Positions 49,750-57,569 of a stretch of DNA of 64,000 bases are shown here, piece after piece; position 1 is the stretch's first letter; every line of letters starts with the position of its first letter. The translations under genes were made by a program, and so were the position numbers. Source of the DNA: Flavisolibacter longurius (GTDB taxonomy: Bacteria > Bacteroidota > Bacteroidia > Chitinophagales > Chitinophagaceae); the NCBI GenBank assembly GCA_014163555.1, contig JACJGO010000013.1, positions 1 through 64,000 on the forward strand. Direction: 5' to 3'. The notes below the pieces were generated by a model. It was given only the letters and a program-made list of their open reading frames with translations, was not told where the DNA came from and did not search any database.

Positions 49750-49968
49750 TCATCTTCCCGCCCGGAAGCCAATGGTCACCTTATCCTCCCCATTGATCTT
49801 TTTGACCAGGTCTTCTGCTGCCATCGCCACTTTCACGGCTTCGCTCTTGCCCCCTTCCAGTTCAAGCAGGCTGCTTCCTTCTGCAAGCTTTTGCACCAAT
49901 ACAATTTTATCAAGACTTAGATACACTTCTGCTTTGCGGTTTTCGCAATACACGTTCAGGAATTTCAT
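49750..49968 (-). CDS. Small protein of unknown function
   Basis: A 72-residue, mainly beta then helical protein (MKFLNVYCENRKAEVYLSLDKIVLV ... SEAVKVAMAAEDLVKKINGEDKVTIGF region). The layout resembles FlbD-like or LytTR-like small folds only vaguely; no family is claimed. Coding support is moderate: ATG start, charged composition, conserved-looking frame, opposite strand to neighbours. Convergent with the E1 gene. Confidence 0.55.
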   Translation of the reverse strand: MKFLNVYCENRKAEVYLSLDKIVLVQKLAEGSSLLELEGGKSEAVKVAMAAEDLVKKINGEDKVTIGFRAGR

Positions 49969-50167
49969 TCGGTAAAGTTCTCAATTTTCAAATTCTTCCT
50001 GTGCCCCCAAAAGGAAAACTATTTTTGATGTGGCTGGGTATATTCTGGAAACAGACTTCCGGAGTAAGATGTAAACCGAAACCGCTTGCTGGTAAAATCA
50101 TAGTGAAAGGCAAAACTGGCCTGCCGCACGGCCGGGTATAGCAATTGCTGAAGCTAAATGCGTTTCT

Positions 50168-50995
50168 ATGAAGCAGGGTAAAAAAGAAACATGGCAGGAA
50201 AAACTTCACGAGGTGATTTACGAAAGTAATACGCCGGCGGGTAAGTTGTTTGACATACTGTTGCTGGTTGCCATCCTTGCCAGCATTGCTGTAGTAATGC
50301 TGGATAGCGTAGCCGAACTTCACCAGGCGTATGGAAACCTGTTTTATGCCCTTGAATGGACCTTCACCATATTGTTCAGCATTGAATACATCCTGCGGCT
50401 GCTTTGCCTGAAAAAGCCCATGCATTATGTTACATCCTCGTTGGGTATTATCGATTTACTGGCCATTATTCCCACTTATCTCAGTATTTTCTTTACAGGA
50501 GCGCAGTCGCTGTTGGTTTTGCGGGCCCTGCGCCTGCTTCGGGTGTTTCGCATTTTCAAGCTCACACATTTTTTGTCCGAAATGGCTTTTCTCGGTTCGG
50601 CTGTGCGGGGCAGTCTGAAGAAGATCTTCATTTTTATGCTCATTGTGGTGACGCTGGTAGTCATTTTGGGCTCTATCATGTACCTGGTAGAAGGTGGGCC
50701 CGACGGCGAAAGTGGTTTTCGCAGCATACCCGAAAGCATTTACTGGTCTATCGTTACCATTACAACGGTGGGTTATGGCGATATTACACCAGTTACTTCG
50801 CTGGGAAAATTCATTGCATCCCTGATTATGATCATCGGTTATGGCATTATTGCCGTACCTACTGGGATTGTTACCACCGAGATGGTGATGAAGGCCCGTG
50901 AAAAAGGTCATCACCCCGACGTTTGCCCCTCCTGTGGCCGCGAAGGGCATGATGCTGATGCCGTGTTTTGCAAATGGTGTGGAGAAAGATTATGA
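50168..50995 (+). CDS. Voltage-gated-type ion channel (Kv-like) with C-terminal zinc ribbon
   Basis: The 275-residue protein has six transmembrane segments: S1-S3 (28-46, 58-78, 91-110), S4 with Arg residues at about every third position (R119, R122, R125, R128), S5 (153-173), and a pore with selectivity filter TTVGYGD at 199-205, the potassium-selective type. The C-terminus (250-275) is a CPSC/CKWC zinc ribbon, an unusual addition to bacterial Kv channels. It likely conducts potassium across the inner membrane in response to voltage. Confidence 0.87.
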   Translation: MKQGKKETWQEKLHEVIYESNTPAGKLFDILLLVAILASIAVVMLDSVAELHQAYGNLFYALEWTFTILFSIEYILRLLCLKKPMHYVTSSLGIIDLLAIIPTYLSIFFTGAQSLLVLRALRLLRVFRIFKLTHFLSEMAFLGSAVRGSLKKIFIFMLIVVTLVVILGSIMYLVEGGPDGESGFRSIPESIYWSIVTITTVGYGDITPVTSLGKFIASLIMIIGYGIIAVPTGIVTTEMVMKAREKGHHPDVCPSCGREGHDADAVFCKWCGERL

Positions 50996-51061
50996 GGTTC
51001 GTGAATTGTGGCTGGACAGCCAGCAATTGGGAACGGGAATGAAACTTGCAGGAATAATAGT

Positions 51062-51154
51062 ATGAAAAACAAAGAAAAAAGTCTTGCCCTTATCGGCACA
51101 GCAGTATTTGCGGCACTGTCAGCGCTTGTCGGCACTTTTATCCGCAGGCTGTAA
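51062..51154 (+). CDS. Possible 30-residue membrane peptide
   Basis: ATG-initiated frame giving MKNKEKSLALIGTAVFAALS and then ALVGTFIRRL, a basic N-terminus followed by one hydrophobic helix. Such a compact single-span peptide is plausible but the length gives little statistical weight. A hairpin at 51183-51214 lies just after it. Confidence 0.3.
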   Translation: MKNKEKSLALIGTAVFAALSALVGTFIRRL

Positions 51155-51182
51155 TAAAAATTTTACTCGGCCCCAAGATCAG

Positions 51183-51214
51183 GAAAAGGCTAGCACACAA
51201 TCCCCAGCCTTTTC
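51183..51214. terminator. Hairpin GAAAAGGCT / AGCCTTTTC
   Basis: A 9-bp perfect stem with a 14-nt loop and a weak T-rich tail between convergent genes; likely terminator, possibly for both strands. Confidence 0.5.
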
Positions 51215-51299
51215 TCTTTCCCGAAAGTTTTTGACTTTTAAAACTGGTCCTGATTAATTATCACCGGGCCCGCTGTTTTCTTCGACTTTCCTTTATCCT

Positions 51300-52061
51300 T
51301 TACAGATTAATTCCGCCGCTCACTTCAATCCGTTGCCCGTTTACCCACCTGGCTTCGTCCGTGCAAAGAAAGGCCACCACGCCACCAATGTCTTCGGCTG
51401 TGCCCACACGTCCCAGTGGTGTTACCGATGCCAGCATCTCTTTGCGTTGGGGATTGGTGCGGATGGCAGCGTTGTTGAAATCCGTTTCAATAGGACCGGG
51501 TGCTACCACGTTGGCACGGATGCCTTTCGGGCCCAATTCCTTGGCCCAATACCGGGTCAGCACTTCGATAGCGCCTTTCATGGAGGCATACACTGAATAG
51601 CCCGGATTGACAAAGCGGGTTGTCCCCGTAGAAATGTTTACAATGCCCCCGCCTTCATTAAGATAAGGCAGTAATTTTTGGGTGAGGAAATAAACACTTT
51701 TGAAATGCACGTTCATAAATTCATCGAAATGCGCTTCGGTTGCCTGCTCAAACGGAATGGTAGCGCCCATGCCGGCATTATTTATCAGGTAATCGATACC
51801 GCTAGCCTGCCAAAGTGTTTTCAGTTCGATGCAAAGGCCTTTTACAAAAGCATCCAGTGAGGAAAACGCGGCCATGTCCAGGTGCAGGGCAAAAGCTTTT
51901 TGGCCGAGGCTTTCGATTTCCCTGACAACGGCTGCCGCTTCGGCTTCTTTGCTACGATAGGTAATAACAACGTCGAGTCCTTTGCGGGCCAGGCTGAGGG
52001 CCATGTCTTTGCCAAGACCACGGCTGCCACCGGTGACAAGTGCAATTTTTGCTGGGTTCAT
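51300..52061 (-). CDS. SDR family oxidoreductase (FabG-like)
   Basis: The 253-residue protein is a classical short-chain dehydrogenase: NAD(P) motif TGGSRGLG (10-17), NNAG (94-97), catalytic S144, Y158 and K162 (YASMK), and the C-terminal VNGQRIEVSGG. Similar to 3-oxoacyl-ACP reductases, though a stand-alone location makes another carbonyl substrate possible. Arg in VVITYRSK after strand beta-2 suggests NADPH. Confidence 0.87.
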   Translation of the reverse strand: MNPAKIALVTGGSRGLGKDMALSLARKGLDVVITYRSKEAEAAAVVREIESLGQKAFALHLDMAAFSSLDAFVKGLCIELKTLWQASGIDYLINNAGMGATIPFEQATEAHFDEFMNVHFKSVYFLTQKLLPYLNEGGGIVNISTGTTRFVNPGYSVYASMKGAIEVLTRYWAKELGPKGIRANVVAPGPIETDFNNAAIRTNPQRKEMLASVTPLGRVGTAEDIGGVVAFLCTDEARWVNGQRIEVSGGINL

Positions 52062-52079
52062 GGTAAGGGTTTAAGGAGG

Positions 52080-52087
52080 CAAAGCTA
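52080..52087 (-). promoter_or_regulatory. -7 box TAGCTTTG of the SDR gene
   Basis: Exact TAnnTTTG on the minus strand, 18 nt before the ATG. Confidence 0.55.
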
Positions 52088-52277
52088 CGGGTTGTTGCAC
52101 CGACAGAAACCAGCCTGTTGTGAACGGTGAAAATATCTTCCCGAAAGCTGTTGGGAAAACTTTCCTGTACAGAATTTACGCCATGTAACCCCAACCCACA
52201 ACCGGGAAAATGTTTGCTTGTGTTCTCACGATTTTATTTTAAATTCAACAGGAACAATCATACAAAACTAATCGACC

Positions 52278-52883
52278 ATGTTAAAGGAAATCTTTGAGCT
52301 GGTAAAAGGGTCAGCAACTGAAACCGTTATTCAAAATCCTGCCGTGCCCGACGCACAAAATGAAGAAGTGGTAGCAGAAGCCACCAATACTGTTGCGTCC
52401 GGCCTGCGAAACATTGTAGCGGGAGGCGGCGTGCAAAGCCTGCTGGGACTGTTCGGCAGCAGCACCGATAAAAGAAGTCTACTGGGCAATCCCATTGTTG
52501 CCATGATGATGGGCCACTTTGCCGGAAAGCTGATGAACAAATTCAACATGGATCCGGCCCAGGCCAATCAATTATCGGGCAGCCTGATTCCCGGTGTTTT
52601 GGGTAGCCTCATTGGTAAGGCCAACGACCCGAACGAGTCGGCCATTTCGCTGGAAAAGCTGATTGCTTCCATCACCGGCAAAAAAGACGAGCTAACTGGT
52701 GCACAAGGTGGCGGTGGCCTTGGCGACCTGCTATCGCAGATCAGCGGCGACGGATCGCAGCAAAGTGGCGGCAGCATGCTGGATATCATCAAAGAACTGG
52801 CCGGTGGCGCCCAGCAACAGCAGAGAACCAATGGCAGCCTGCTGGACCTTATCAAAGGTTTGCGCGGTAAAACACATCTTTAG
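52278..52883 (+). CDS. Ala/Gly/Ser-rich protein, DUF937-like
   Basis: A 201-residue protein without signal peptide. The middle (about 40-120: SGLRNIVAGGGVQSLLGLFG, NPIVAMMMGHFAGKLMNKFN, SGSLIPGVLGSLIGKAND) is like the small helical DUF937/YidB-type repeats. Then a low-complexity Gly/Gln/Ser linker with two similar modules, GGGLGDLLSQISG and NGSLLDLIKGLRG. Function unknown. Dodecin follows 68 nt downstream on the same strand. Confidence 0.6.
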   Translation: MLKEIFELVKGSATETVIQNPAVPDAQNEEVVAEATNTVASGLRNIVAGGGVQSLLGLFGSSTDKRSLLGNPIVAMMMGHFAGKLMNKFNMDPAQANQLSGSLIPGVLGSLIGKANDPNESAISLEKLIASITGKKDELTGAQGGGGLGDLLSQISGDGSQQSGGSMLDIIKELAGGAQQQQRTNGSLLDLIKGLRGKTHL

Positions 52884-52951
52884 GCACCAGCCTGAACGAA
52901 CTTTCCTGCTTGCCCTTTCCCAAAGCATTTTTCACCTTTAAATACAGCGAT

Positions 52952-53164
52952 ATGAAACTTGTAAAAGTGATCGAAGTTATCTCTGCATCCGACAAAAGCA
53001 TTGAAGATGCCGTGCACAATGCGGTAGCAGAAGTATCGAAAACCGTCCGCAACATCGATTCGGTTTATGTCAAGGAGATCAAGGCACATGTGAAAGATGG
53101 TAAGGTGACTACGTTTGGCGTTAACTGCAAGGTTTCCTTCAGGGTAGAAGGGTCGGAGGAGTAG
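52952..53164 (+). CDS. Dodecin family flavin-binding protein
   Basis: The 70-residue protein matches dodecin: KVIEVISASDKSIEDAVHNA, VYVKEIKAHVKDGKVTTFGV and a C-terminal SFRVEG. Dodecins form hollow dodecamers storing or buffering flavins. The ATG at 52952 fits the normal family length; the ATG upstream at 52910 is not needed. Confidence 0.9.
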   Translation: MKLVKVIEVISASDKSIEDAVHNAVAEVSKTVRNIDSVYVKEIKAHVKDGKVTTFGVNCKVSFRVEGSEE

Positions 53165-53518
53165 AGACTGTTTATCGGAGCTAAATGACAAGATTGGATT
53201 TTTTAAGAAACAATCCTGGCTTTGTCGCCGGGGTGATTCCTTCTTGTATATAGAGTCTAGCTTTTATTAGCAGCATATTGTTGCCACAAACATGCGGCAT
53301 TCCTGTCTGTACCCCTAAAACCAACAATCACCAGCCATCTTCCCAATATGATGCCGCAGGTTTACTTTTGATTACCCGTAACAACAGTTTTTTCGTGTAT
53401 GCCTTACCGTTTTTTTATCTCTTTTATAGCATGGATGATTTTTCCTTCGCAGGATAACACCACTGTTTAACAATTTCTTTCTGCTCCTTGCCCTACCTTA
53501 CATACACAACGGTATAGA
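53165..53518. other. 354-nt gene-free region
   Basis: T-rich sequence with no convincing ORF, hairpin or repeat. It must hold the promoter of the following gene. Confidence 0.6.
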
Positions 53519-54235
53519 ATGCAGAAGTTACTGCTGGTCCTGGCCTGCTTTGTCTTTATGGCAACCGGAACTATGGCGCAAACCATAACCCTCAATGGTT
53601 TTGTAAAGGATAGTCTTACCCATTTGCCGGTATTTGGTGCGACCCTTTCCAACAGTACAAAAGCACAAAAAGTAAGCACCGACGGTCATGGCTTTTTTCG
53701 CATGCAAGTTTCTCCTAACGACCTGTTGTATGCACTGGCAAGGGGCTATCATTATGATACACTTCGCTATTCCTTGCTTTTCCAGGACACCATCACCATT
53801 TTTCTTTCTCCGGTAAATGTGCTGCAAACGGTCACCATCGAAACCGGTTACCAGAAGTACCAGCAGGATAGCCTGGAGCGGCGGCGGGAATTTGAAGAAG
53901 CCCGTGGCCACCAGTTATCGGCAATCGATAAATCGAAACACAAACAAACCTTTGGTCTTACGTTTAACCTTGATCGTCTCTTTAAAAGAAAATATAACGA
54001 CGGCAGCAAGGCAGAAGAGGTGTTAACCGCCCGGGAACGGGAAGCCTATGTCCGGTTTCGGTTTTCGCCGCAGATGGTTTCTTTTTATACCGGGTTGAAA
54101 GGGGAAGCCCTGCTTTCCTTCCTACGACAGCACACGCCGTCTTACGAATGGCTGCGAAGCCATCCGCACCGCGAAGAACTGATCGACTACCTCGGCGAAA
54201 AGCTGAAAGCCTATCGCAACAGTAACAGGCAGTAA
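53519..54235 (+). CDS. Secreted protein with carboxypeptidase-like regulatory domain
   Basis: The 238-residue protein has a signal peptide (ending TGTMAQ, residue 21), a carboxypeptidase-D-like regulatory beta-sandwich (22-108: ITLNGFVKDSLTHLPVFGAT to TVTIETGY), and a charged helical C-terminal half with EAREREAYVRF-type segments. Such proteins are common exported proteins of Bacteroidota with unknown roles, often near TonB-type genes, but none is near here. Confidence 0.75.
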   Translation: MQKLLLVLACFVFMATGTMAQTITLNGFVKDSLTHLPVFGATLSNSTKAQKVSTDGHGFFRMQVSPNDLLYALARGYHYDTLRYSLLFQDTITIFLSPVNVLQTVTIETGYQKYQQDSLERRREFEEARGHQLSAIDKSKHKQTFGLTFNLDRLFKRKYNDGSKAEEVLTAREREAYVRFRFSPQMVSFYTGLKGEALLSFLRQHTPSYEWLRSHPHREELIDYLGEKLKAYRNSNRQ

Positions 54236-54292
54236 ATCGGAAAGCCGTTTTATCAAATGTTAAACGTTTCCGTTTTTTTAAAGAGAGCTACC

Positions 54293-54327
54293 ATCACTCA
54301 CCATTCACCACTGACCACTCACCTCTT
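54293..54327. repeat. Heptamer array, ACCACTC family
   Basis: ATCACTC, ACCATTC, ACCACTG, ACCACTC, ACCTCTT between two co-directional genes. Confidence 0.85.
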
Positions 54328-54390
54328 GGCATTGTTTTCGTTTTAACCAGTCTGGAAAACAGATTCCTCAACCTTTAAAAACAAATAACC

Positions 54391-54711
54391 ATGAAAAAAA
54401 TTTTTGGAATCGCTATAATCGCCCTGTTGGGACTTTCAGCCCCAGCTTTTGCACAGGACAACAAAGTAGAAAAAGGCGCTAAAAAAGCCTGGAAAGGAAC
54501 CAAAAAAGGGGCAAAAGCTGCGGGTCATAAAACGGCTGAATTGGCTTCGAAAGGCAAGGCTGGTGTAGCTGATAAAAAGTCCGACGTATGGATTGGTCCC
54601 GAAGGACAAACCATTTATATAACAGGTGATAACCGGTATTACTGGGTGAACGGTCGTGGTAAACGCATTTGGGTAAGCGAAGATGCCCTCCGGGCCCGCA
54701 ACAAGAATTAA
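54391..54711 (+). CDS. Small secreted Lys-rich protein
   Basis: A 106-residue protein: signal peptide (MKKIFGIAIIALLGLSAPAFAQ), then a Lys/Ala/Gly-rich stretch (KGAKKAWKGTKKGAKAAGH) like short cationic helices, then a compact beta segment (VWIGPEGQTIYITGDNRYYWV) ending RNKN. The strongly positive region may bind LPS, nucleic acid or wall polymers; no family or function recognised. A terminator follows. Confidence 0.65.
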   Translation: MKKIFGIAIIALLGLSAPAFAQDNKVEKGAKKAWKGTKKGAKAAGHKTAELASKGKAGVADKKSDVWIGPEGQTIYITGDNRYYWVNGRGKRIWVSEDALRARNKN

Positions 54712-55036
54712 GCTTTACAAACACCAATCAGAAATACTTCGTACAAGGCTGGTGTTCATGATTGATTCCCGGCAGATCGTCTTAATGATGATCTGCCTTT
54801 TTTTATGCTCTTGCTCTCTCATGAGTTGCACCAACCCAAAACCTCAAACCTCAAATCCACCCTTCACAATTCTTTCACCCCTCTTGCCAATTGTTCACCG
54901 CTCAGGAACAATTGAATCATTTTCTGTATGGATGCCTTGTTGGATTGTTTACCTTTAAAAGACAGTTCCTGCTTCTGTATCCCCTGAGCGATTCCCCCGT
55001 GCCTGAAGACGATTCATTCACCTCTAAATTTTTTGT
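54712..55036. other. 325-nt gene-free region
   Basis: Holds the terminator at 54771-54804 and a short AACACCA/TGGTGTT inverted pair; otherwise nothing visible. Confidence 0.6.
54771..54804 (+). terminator. Terminator of the small Lys-rich protein gene
   Basis: GGCAGATC / GATCTGCC 8-bp stem followed by seven T. Confidence 0.85.
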
Positions 55037-55768
55037 ATGGAAGAATTGCTGCTAAAAAGCGAAGCCTTACAGCTTGCTGAAAAAAACATGCTCGATTATT
55101 TTGCTACCCATGACGTAAAGTACATAGCCGAAGACGGCGTGTTTCGCAACATGGGAACCGGCGAAACCTACCGCGGCCGTGCTGAGATTGGCGCCATGCT
55201 GCACTATTTTTACCGGGTGGCCTTTGATGCCCGTGCCGAAACGACCAACCATTACATCTCCGAAGACACCGCCATGGTAGAAGGTATGATTCGCGGAAAT
55301 CACACAGGAGAATTTATGGGCATTCCGGCTACCGGCAAGGAGATCAACTTGCCCGTTTGCGTTACCTACCGGTTGAAGAATGGCCTGATACAGGAAGCGC
55401 ACATCTTCATGATGAATGATGTGATCCTGCGGCAGCTTGGCTGCAAACAGGCAGCGTTTAAAGTAAAGACCACTTACCTGGTCCGGGATATTTTTTACCT
55501 GAAGTTTGGCCAGTACCGGGCGGCTAAAAAACTGGTAGACGAAGCCGTGGAAAAAGGTATGCTGCCTGAAAACCAGTCGACCCGGATGTACACGGACTTT
55601 ACCGGCGACAGCTACCGCCTCATTTTTGAAGAAGGTCACCAAAGCCTGGAGGACTACGAAACCTCCCTTACCCGTGAACTGCAGGGAGCAGACTGGAAAG
55701 GCTGGTACGACCGCTTTACCCCCCTGGTGGAAAAGGGCCACCGCGAAATATTAAAACAGGTGATGTAG
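55037..55768 (+). CDS. SnoaL-like domain fused to an NIPSNAP-like domain
   Basis: A 243-residue protein. Residues 1-130 have the NTF2/SnoaL-like fold (LDYFATHDVKYIAEDGVF, YRGRAEIGAMLHYFYRVAF, AHIFMMNDVILRQLG), used for small-molecule cyclases and many other roles. Residues 140-240 look like an NIPSNAP/ABM-type ferredoxin-like domain (VRDIFYLKFGQYRAAKKLV, MYTDFTGDSYRLIFEEG). This pairing is uncommon to my knowledge. Substrate unknown; no signal peptide. ATG at 55037. Confidence 0.65.
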   Translation: MEELLLKSEALQLAEKNMLDYFATHDVKYIAEDGVFRNMGTGETYRGRAEIGAMLHYFYRVAFDARAETTNHYISEDTAMVEGMIRGNHTGEFMGIPATGKEINLPVCVTYRLKNGLIQEAHIFMMNDVILRQLGCKQAAFKVKTTYLVRDIFYLKFGQYRAAKKLVDEAVEKGMLPENQSTRMYTDFTGDSYRLIFEEGHQSLEDYETSLTRELQGADWKGWYDRFTPLVEKGHREILKQVM

Positions 55769-55800
55769 TATCGTTTGCATAACAAGTCTGGGAGGTGAGC

Positions 55801-55818
55801 AAAGCCAGCCAGGCTTTT
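55801..55818. terminator. Hairpin between convergent genes
   Basis: AAAGCC/GGCTTT with a 5-nt loop, followed by T residues; likely terminator of the SnoaL-like gene. Confidence 0.55.
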
Positions 55819-55820
55819 TT

Positions 55821-57407
55821 TCAGAAGCCTTTTACAGTGTTTATGTTGGTGAGCATCGCTCCGCTACGTACACCCGTGTGCTTTCCATCCTCAACGATCA
55901 ACGCACCATTCACCAGTACATAATGAAAGCCCTTGGAATAAGCATGCGGCTTTTCGTAGGTAGAGAGATCAGCCACTTCGGCCTCATCAAACACCACCAC
56001 GTCGGCAGCCATTCCTTCCCGCAAGAGGCCGCGGTCTTTCAACCCAAACTTTTGCGCCGGCAGGGAAGTCATGCGGCGCACGGCTTCTTCCAGCGGAATC
56101 ACGCCTTCTTCCCGTACGTACTTACCCAACACACGGGCATTGGTGCCATATCCCCTGGGGTGCGGTGCACCCTGGTTAAACACCCGGATGGAAGCATCGG
56201 ACGCAAACATGTTAAAGGGATATTGCATGATGCGCTTTACATCCGCATCACCCATGCCATGAAACACCATCGAAGCGCCACCTTTCATCATCATGTCCAT
56301 CACCGTTTCGGCTTCTTCTTTTGCCTTGTGCCTGCGGCCCATCAGCCGGTTTACTTCTTCAATGCTTTTCCCATTCATGGTAGTATCGGCGCGGTAATAA
56401 GCCACCACGGGATAGCTGAAATGTTTGAGCTTTCGCCGCTTCAGCCGCTGCAGCATATAGTCGGAAACATATTTGCGTACCTCCGGTCTTGCCAGCCGTG
56501 CACGGATGGAATCCTGTTCGTCGGCAAGAATTTCATCGGGCAGCAGGGTGCCCAGGTTGGTGCTGCTGGCCGTGTAGGGATACTGGTCGATGGTTACGTC
56601 CAGCCCTTCACTTCTGGCTTTGATGATCATGGGGATTGTTTCCGAGCTGCGTCCCCAGTTTTGCTGCCCGCTTAATTTAAAATGCGAGATCTCTACCGGC
56701 ATGCCGGCCTCCCGGCCAATGTGCAGGGCTTCGTTGATCGCATCGGTTATTTTGTCGCCTTCATCCCGCATATGCGTGGCATACACACCGTTGTGCCGGG
56801 AGGCGGCTTTTGCCAGGCGCAGCACTTCATCAGTAGTGGAATAGGTTCCCGGGATATAAATGAGTCCTGTGCTCAGGCCCACGGCGCCGTCCAGCATGGC
56901 TTTTTCCACCAAAGCCTCCATTTGCTTTAGCTCGTCTTCGGTGGGTTTGCGGTTGGCAGTGCCCATCACGGCACGGCGCACACTGTTGTGACCCACCAGC
57001 GTAGCCACGTTAACGGACACACGTAAGGAATCAAGCTGCCGGAAATAGCGGCCAATATCGGTTTGCGATGAACCGCAGTTGCCGGTAACAACCGTGGTCA
57101 CGCCGTCGTAAATAAAATTGTCGGCTGTGGGATTTTTGACTTCGTCGCCTTCAATATGCGTATGCACATCAATAAAGCCGGGAGCAACAATCCGCCCTTT
57201 GGCATCAATGGTTTTTGCCGCCGGCATGTTTTGCAGGTTGCCGATCTTCAGGATTTTGCCATCCTTTACAGCCACATCACCCCGGAACCAGGAGTTGCCG
57301 GTGCCATCAAGAATACGGCCATCCCGGATCAGCACATCGGCTTTTACCTGGGCTTTTGAAACGGTACAAAGGCAAAAGAACAGGAAGAGAAATATACCAT
57401 CACGCAT
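55821..57407 (-). CDS. D-aminoacylase / N-acyl-D-amino-acid deacylase-like amidohydrolase
   Basis: The 528-residue secreted protein has a signal peptide (MRDGIFLFLFFCLCTVSKAQ) and the amidohydrolase fold: metal HxH in DVHTHIEG, a GNCGSSQTDIG loop, ATHMRDEGD with metal His, and a final FASDASI metal Asp. Most like D-aminoacylases, which remove acyl groups from N-acyl-D-amino acids; substrates may include peptidoglycan-derived D-amino acids, which is inference. Length is normal for the family. Confidence 0.83.
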   Translation of the reverse strand: MRDGIFLFLFFCLCTVSKAQVKADVLIRDGRILDGTGNSWFRGDVAVKDGKILKIGNLQNMPAAKTIDAKGRIVAPGFIDVHTHIEGDEVKNPTADNFIYDGVTTVVTGNCGSSQTDIGRYFRQLDSLRVSVNVATLVGHNSVRRAVMGTANRKPTEDELKQMEALVEKAMLDGAVGLSTGLIYIPGTYSTTDEVLRLAKAASRHNGVYATHMRDEGDKITDAINEALHIGREAGMPVEISHFKLSGQQNWGRSSETIPMIIKARSEGLDVTIDQYPYTASSTNLGTLLPDEILADEQDSIRARLARPEVRKYVSDYMLQRLKRRKLKHFSYPVVAYYRADTTMNGKSIEEVNRLMGRRHKAKEEAETVMDMMMKGGASMVFHGMGDADVKRIMQYPFNMFASDASIRVFNQGAPHPRGYGTNARVLGKYVREEGVIPLEEAVRRMTSLPAQKFGLKDRGLLREGMAADVVVFDEAEVADLSTYEKPHAYSKGFHYVLVNGALIVEDGKHTGVRSGAMLTNINTVKGF

Positions 57408-57437
57408 GCTTAAAAATACGGAACAGAAGGGAAAATC

Positions 57438-57569
57438 GTGAATGGTGAGTGGTCAGTAGTGAGTGGCGATGCTTTTTAGCACAGACTCTATTTTCTTTGG
57501 TTAGTGCATGTTGAAGTCTTCAGACAGGCCCAACTTTACTTACCATTCACCACTGACCACTCACCACCT
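57438..57569. repeat. Paired heptamer arrays, GTGAATG / ACCACTC family
   Basis: Left arm 57438-57465: GTGAATG, GTGAGTG, GTCAGTA, GTGAGTG. Right arm 57542-57569: ACCATTC, ACCACTG, ACCACTC, ACCACCT, inverted sense, ending on the stop codon of the next gene. Spacer 76 nt. Confidence 0.92.

Larger units (their letters stand above)
50996..51299. other. 304-nt region with a possible 30-codon ORF and a hairpin
   Basis: Between the channel gene and the convergent SDR gene; holds the small ORF and hairpin listed separately, and otherwise nothing I can identify. Confidence 0.6.

Noticed and set aside
54683-54958. 91-codon frame over the terminator at 54771-54804
   Set aside because: It crosses a strong terminator and shows no coding character.
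1512-57569. Heptamer arrays as CRISPR arrays
   Set aside because: Units are contiguous 7-8 nt with no 20-40 nt spacers, and no cas genes are near.
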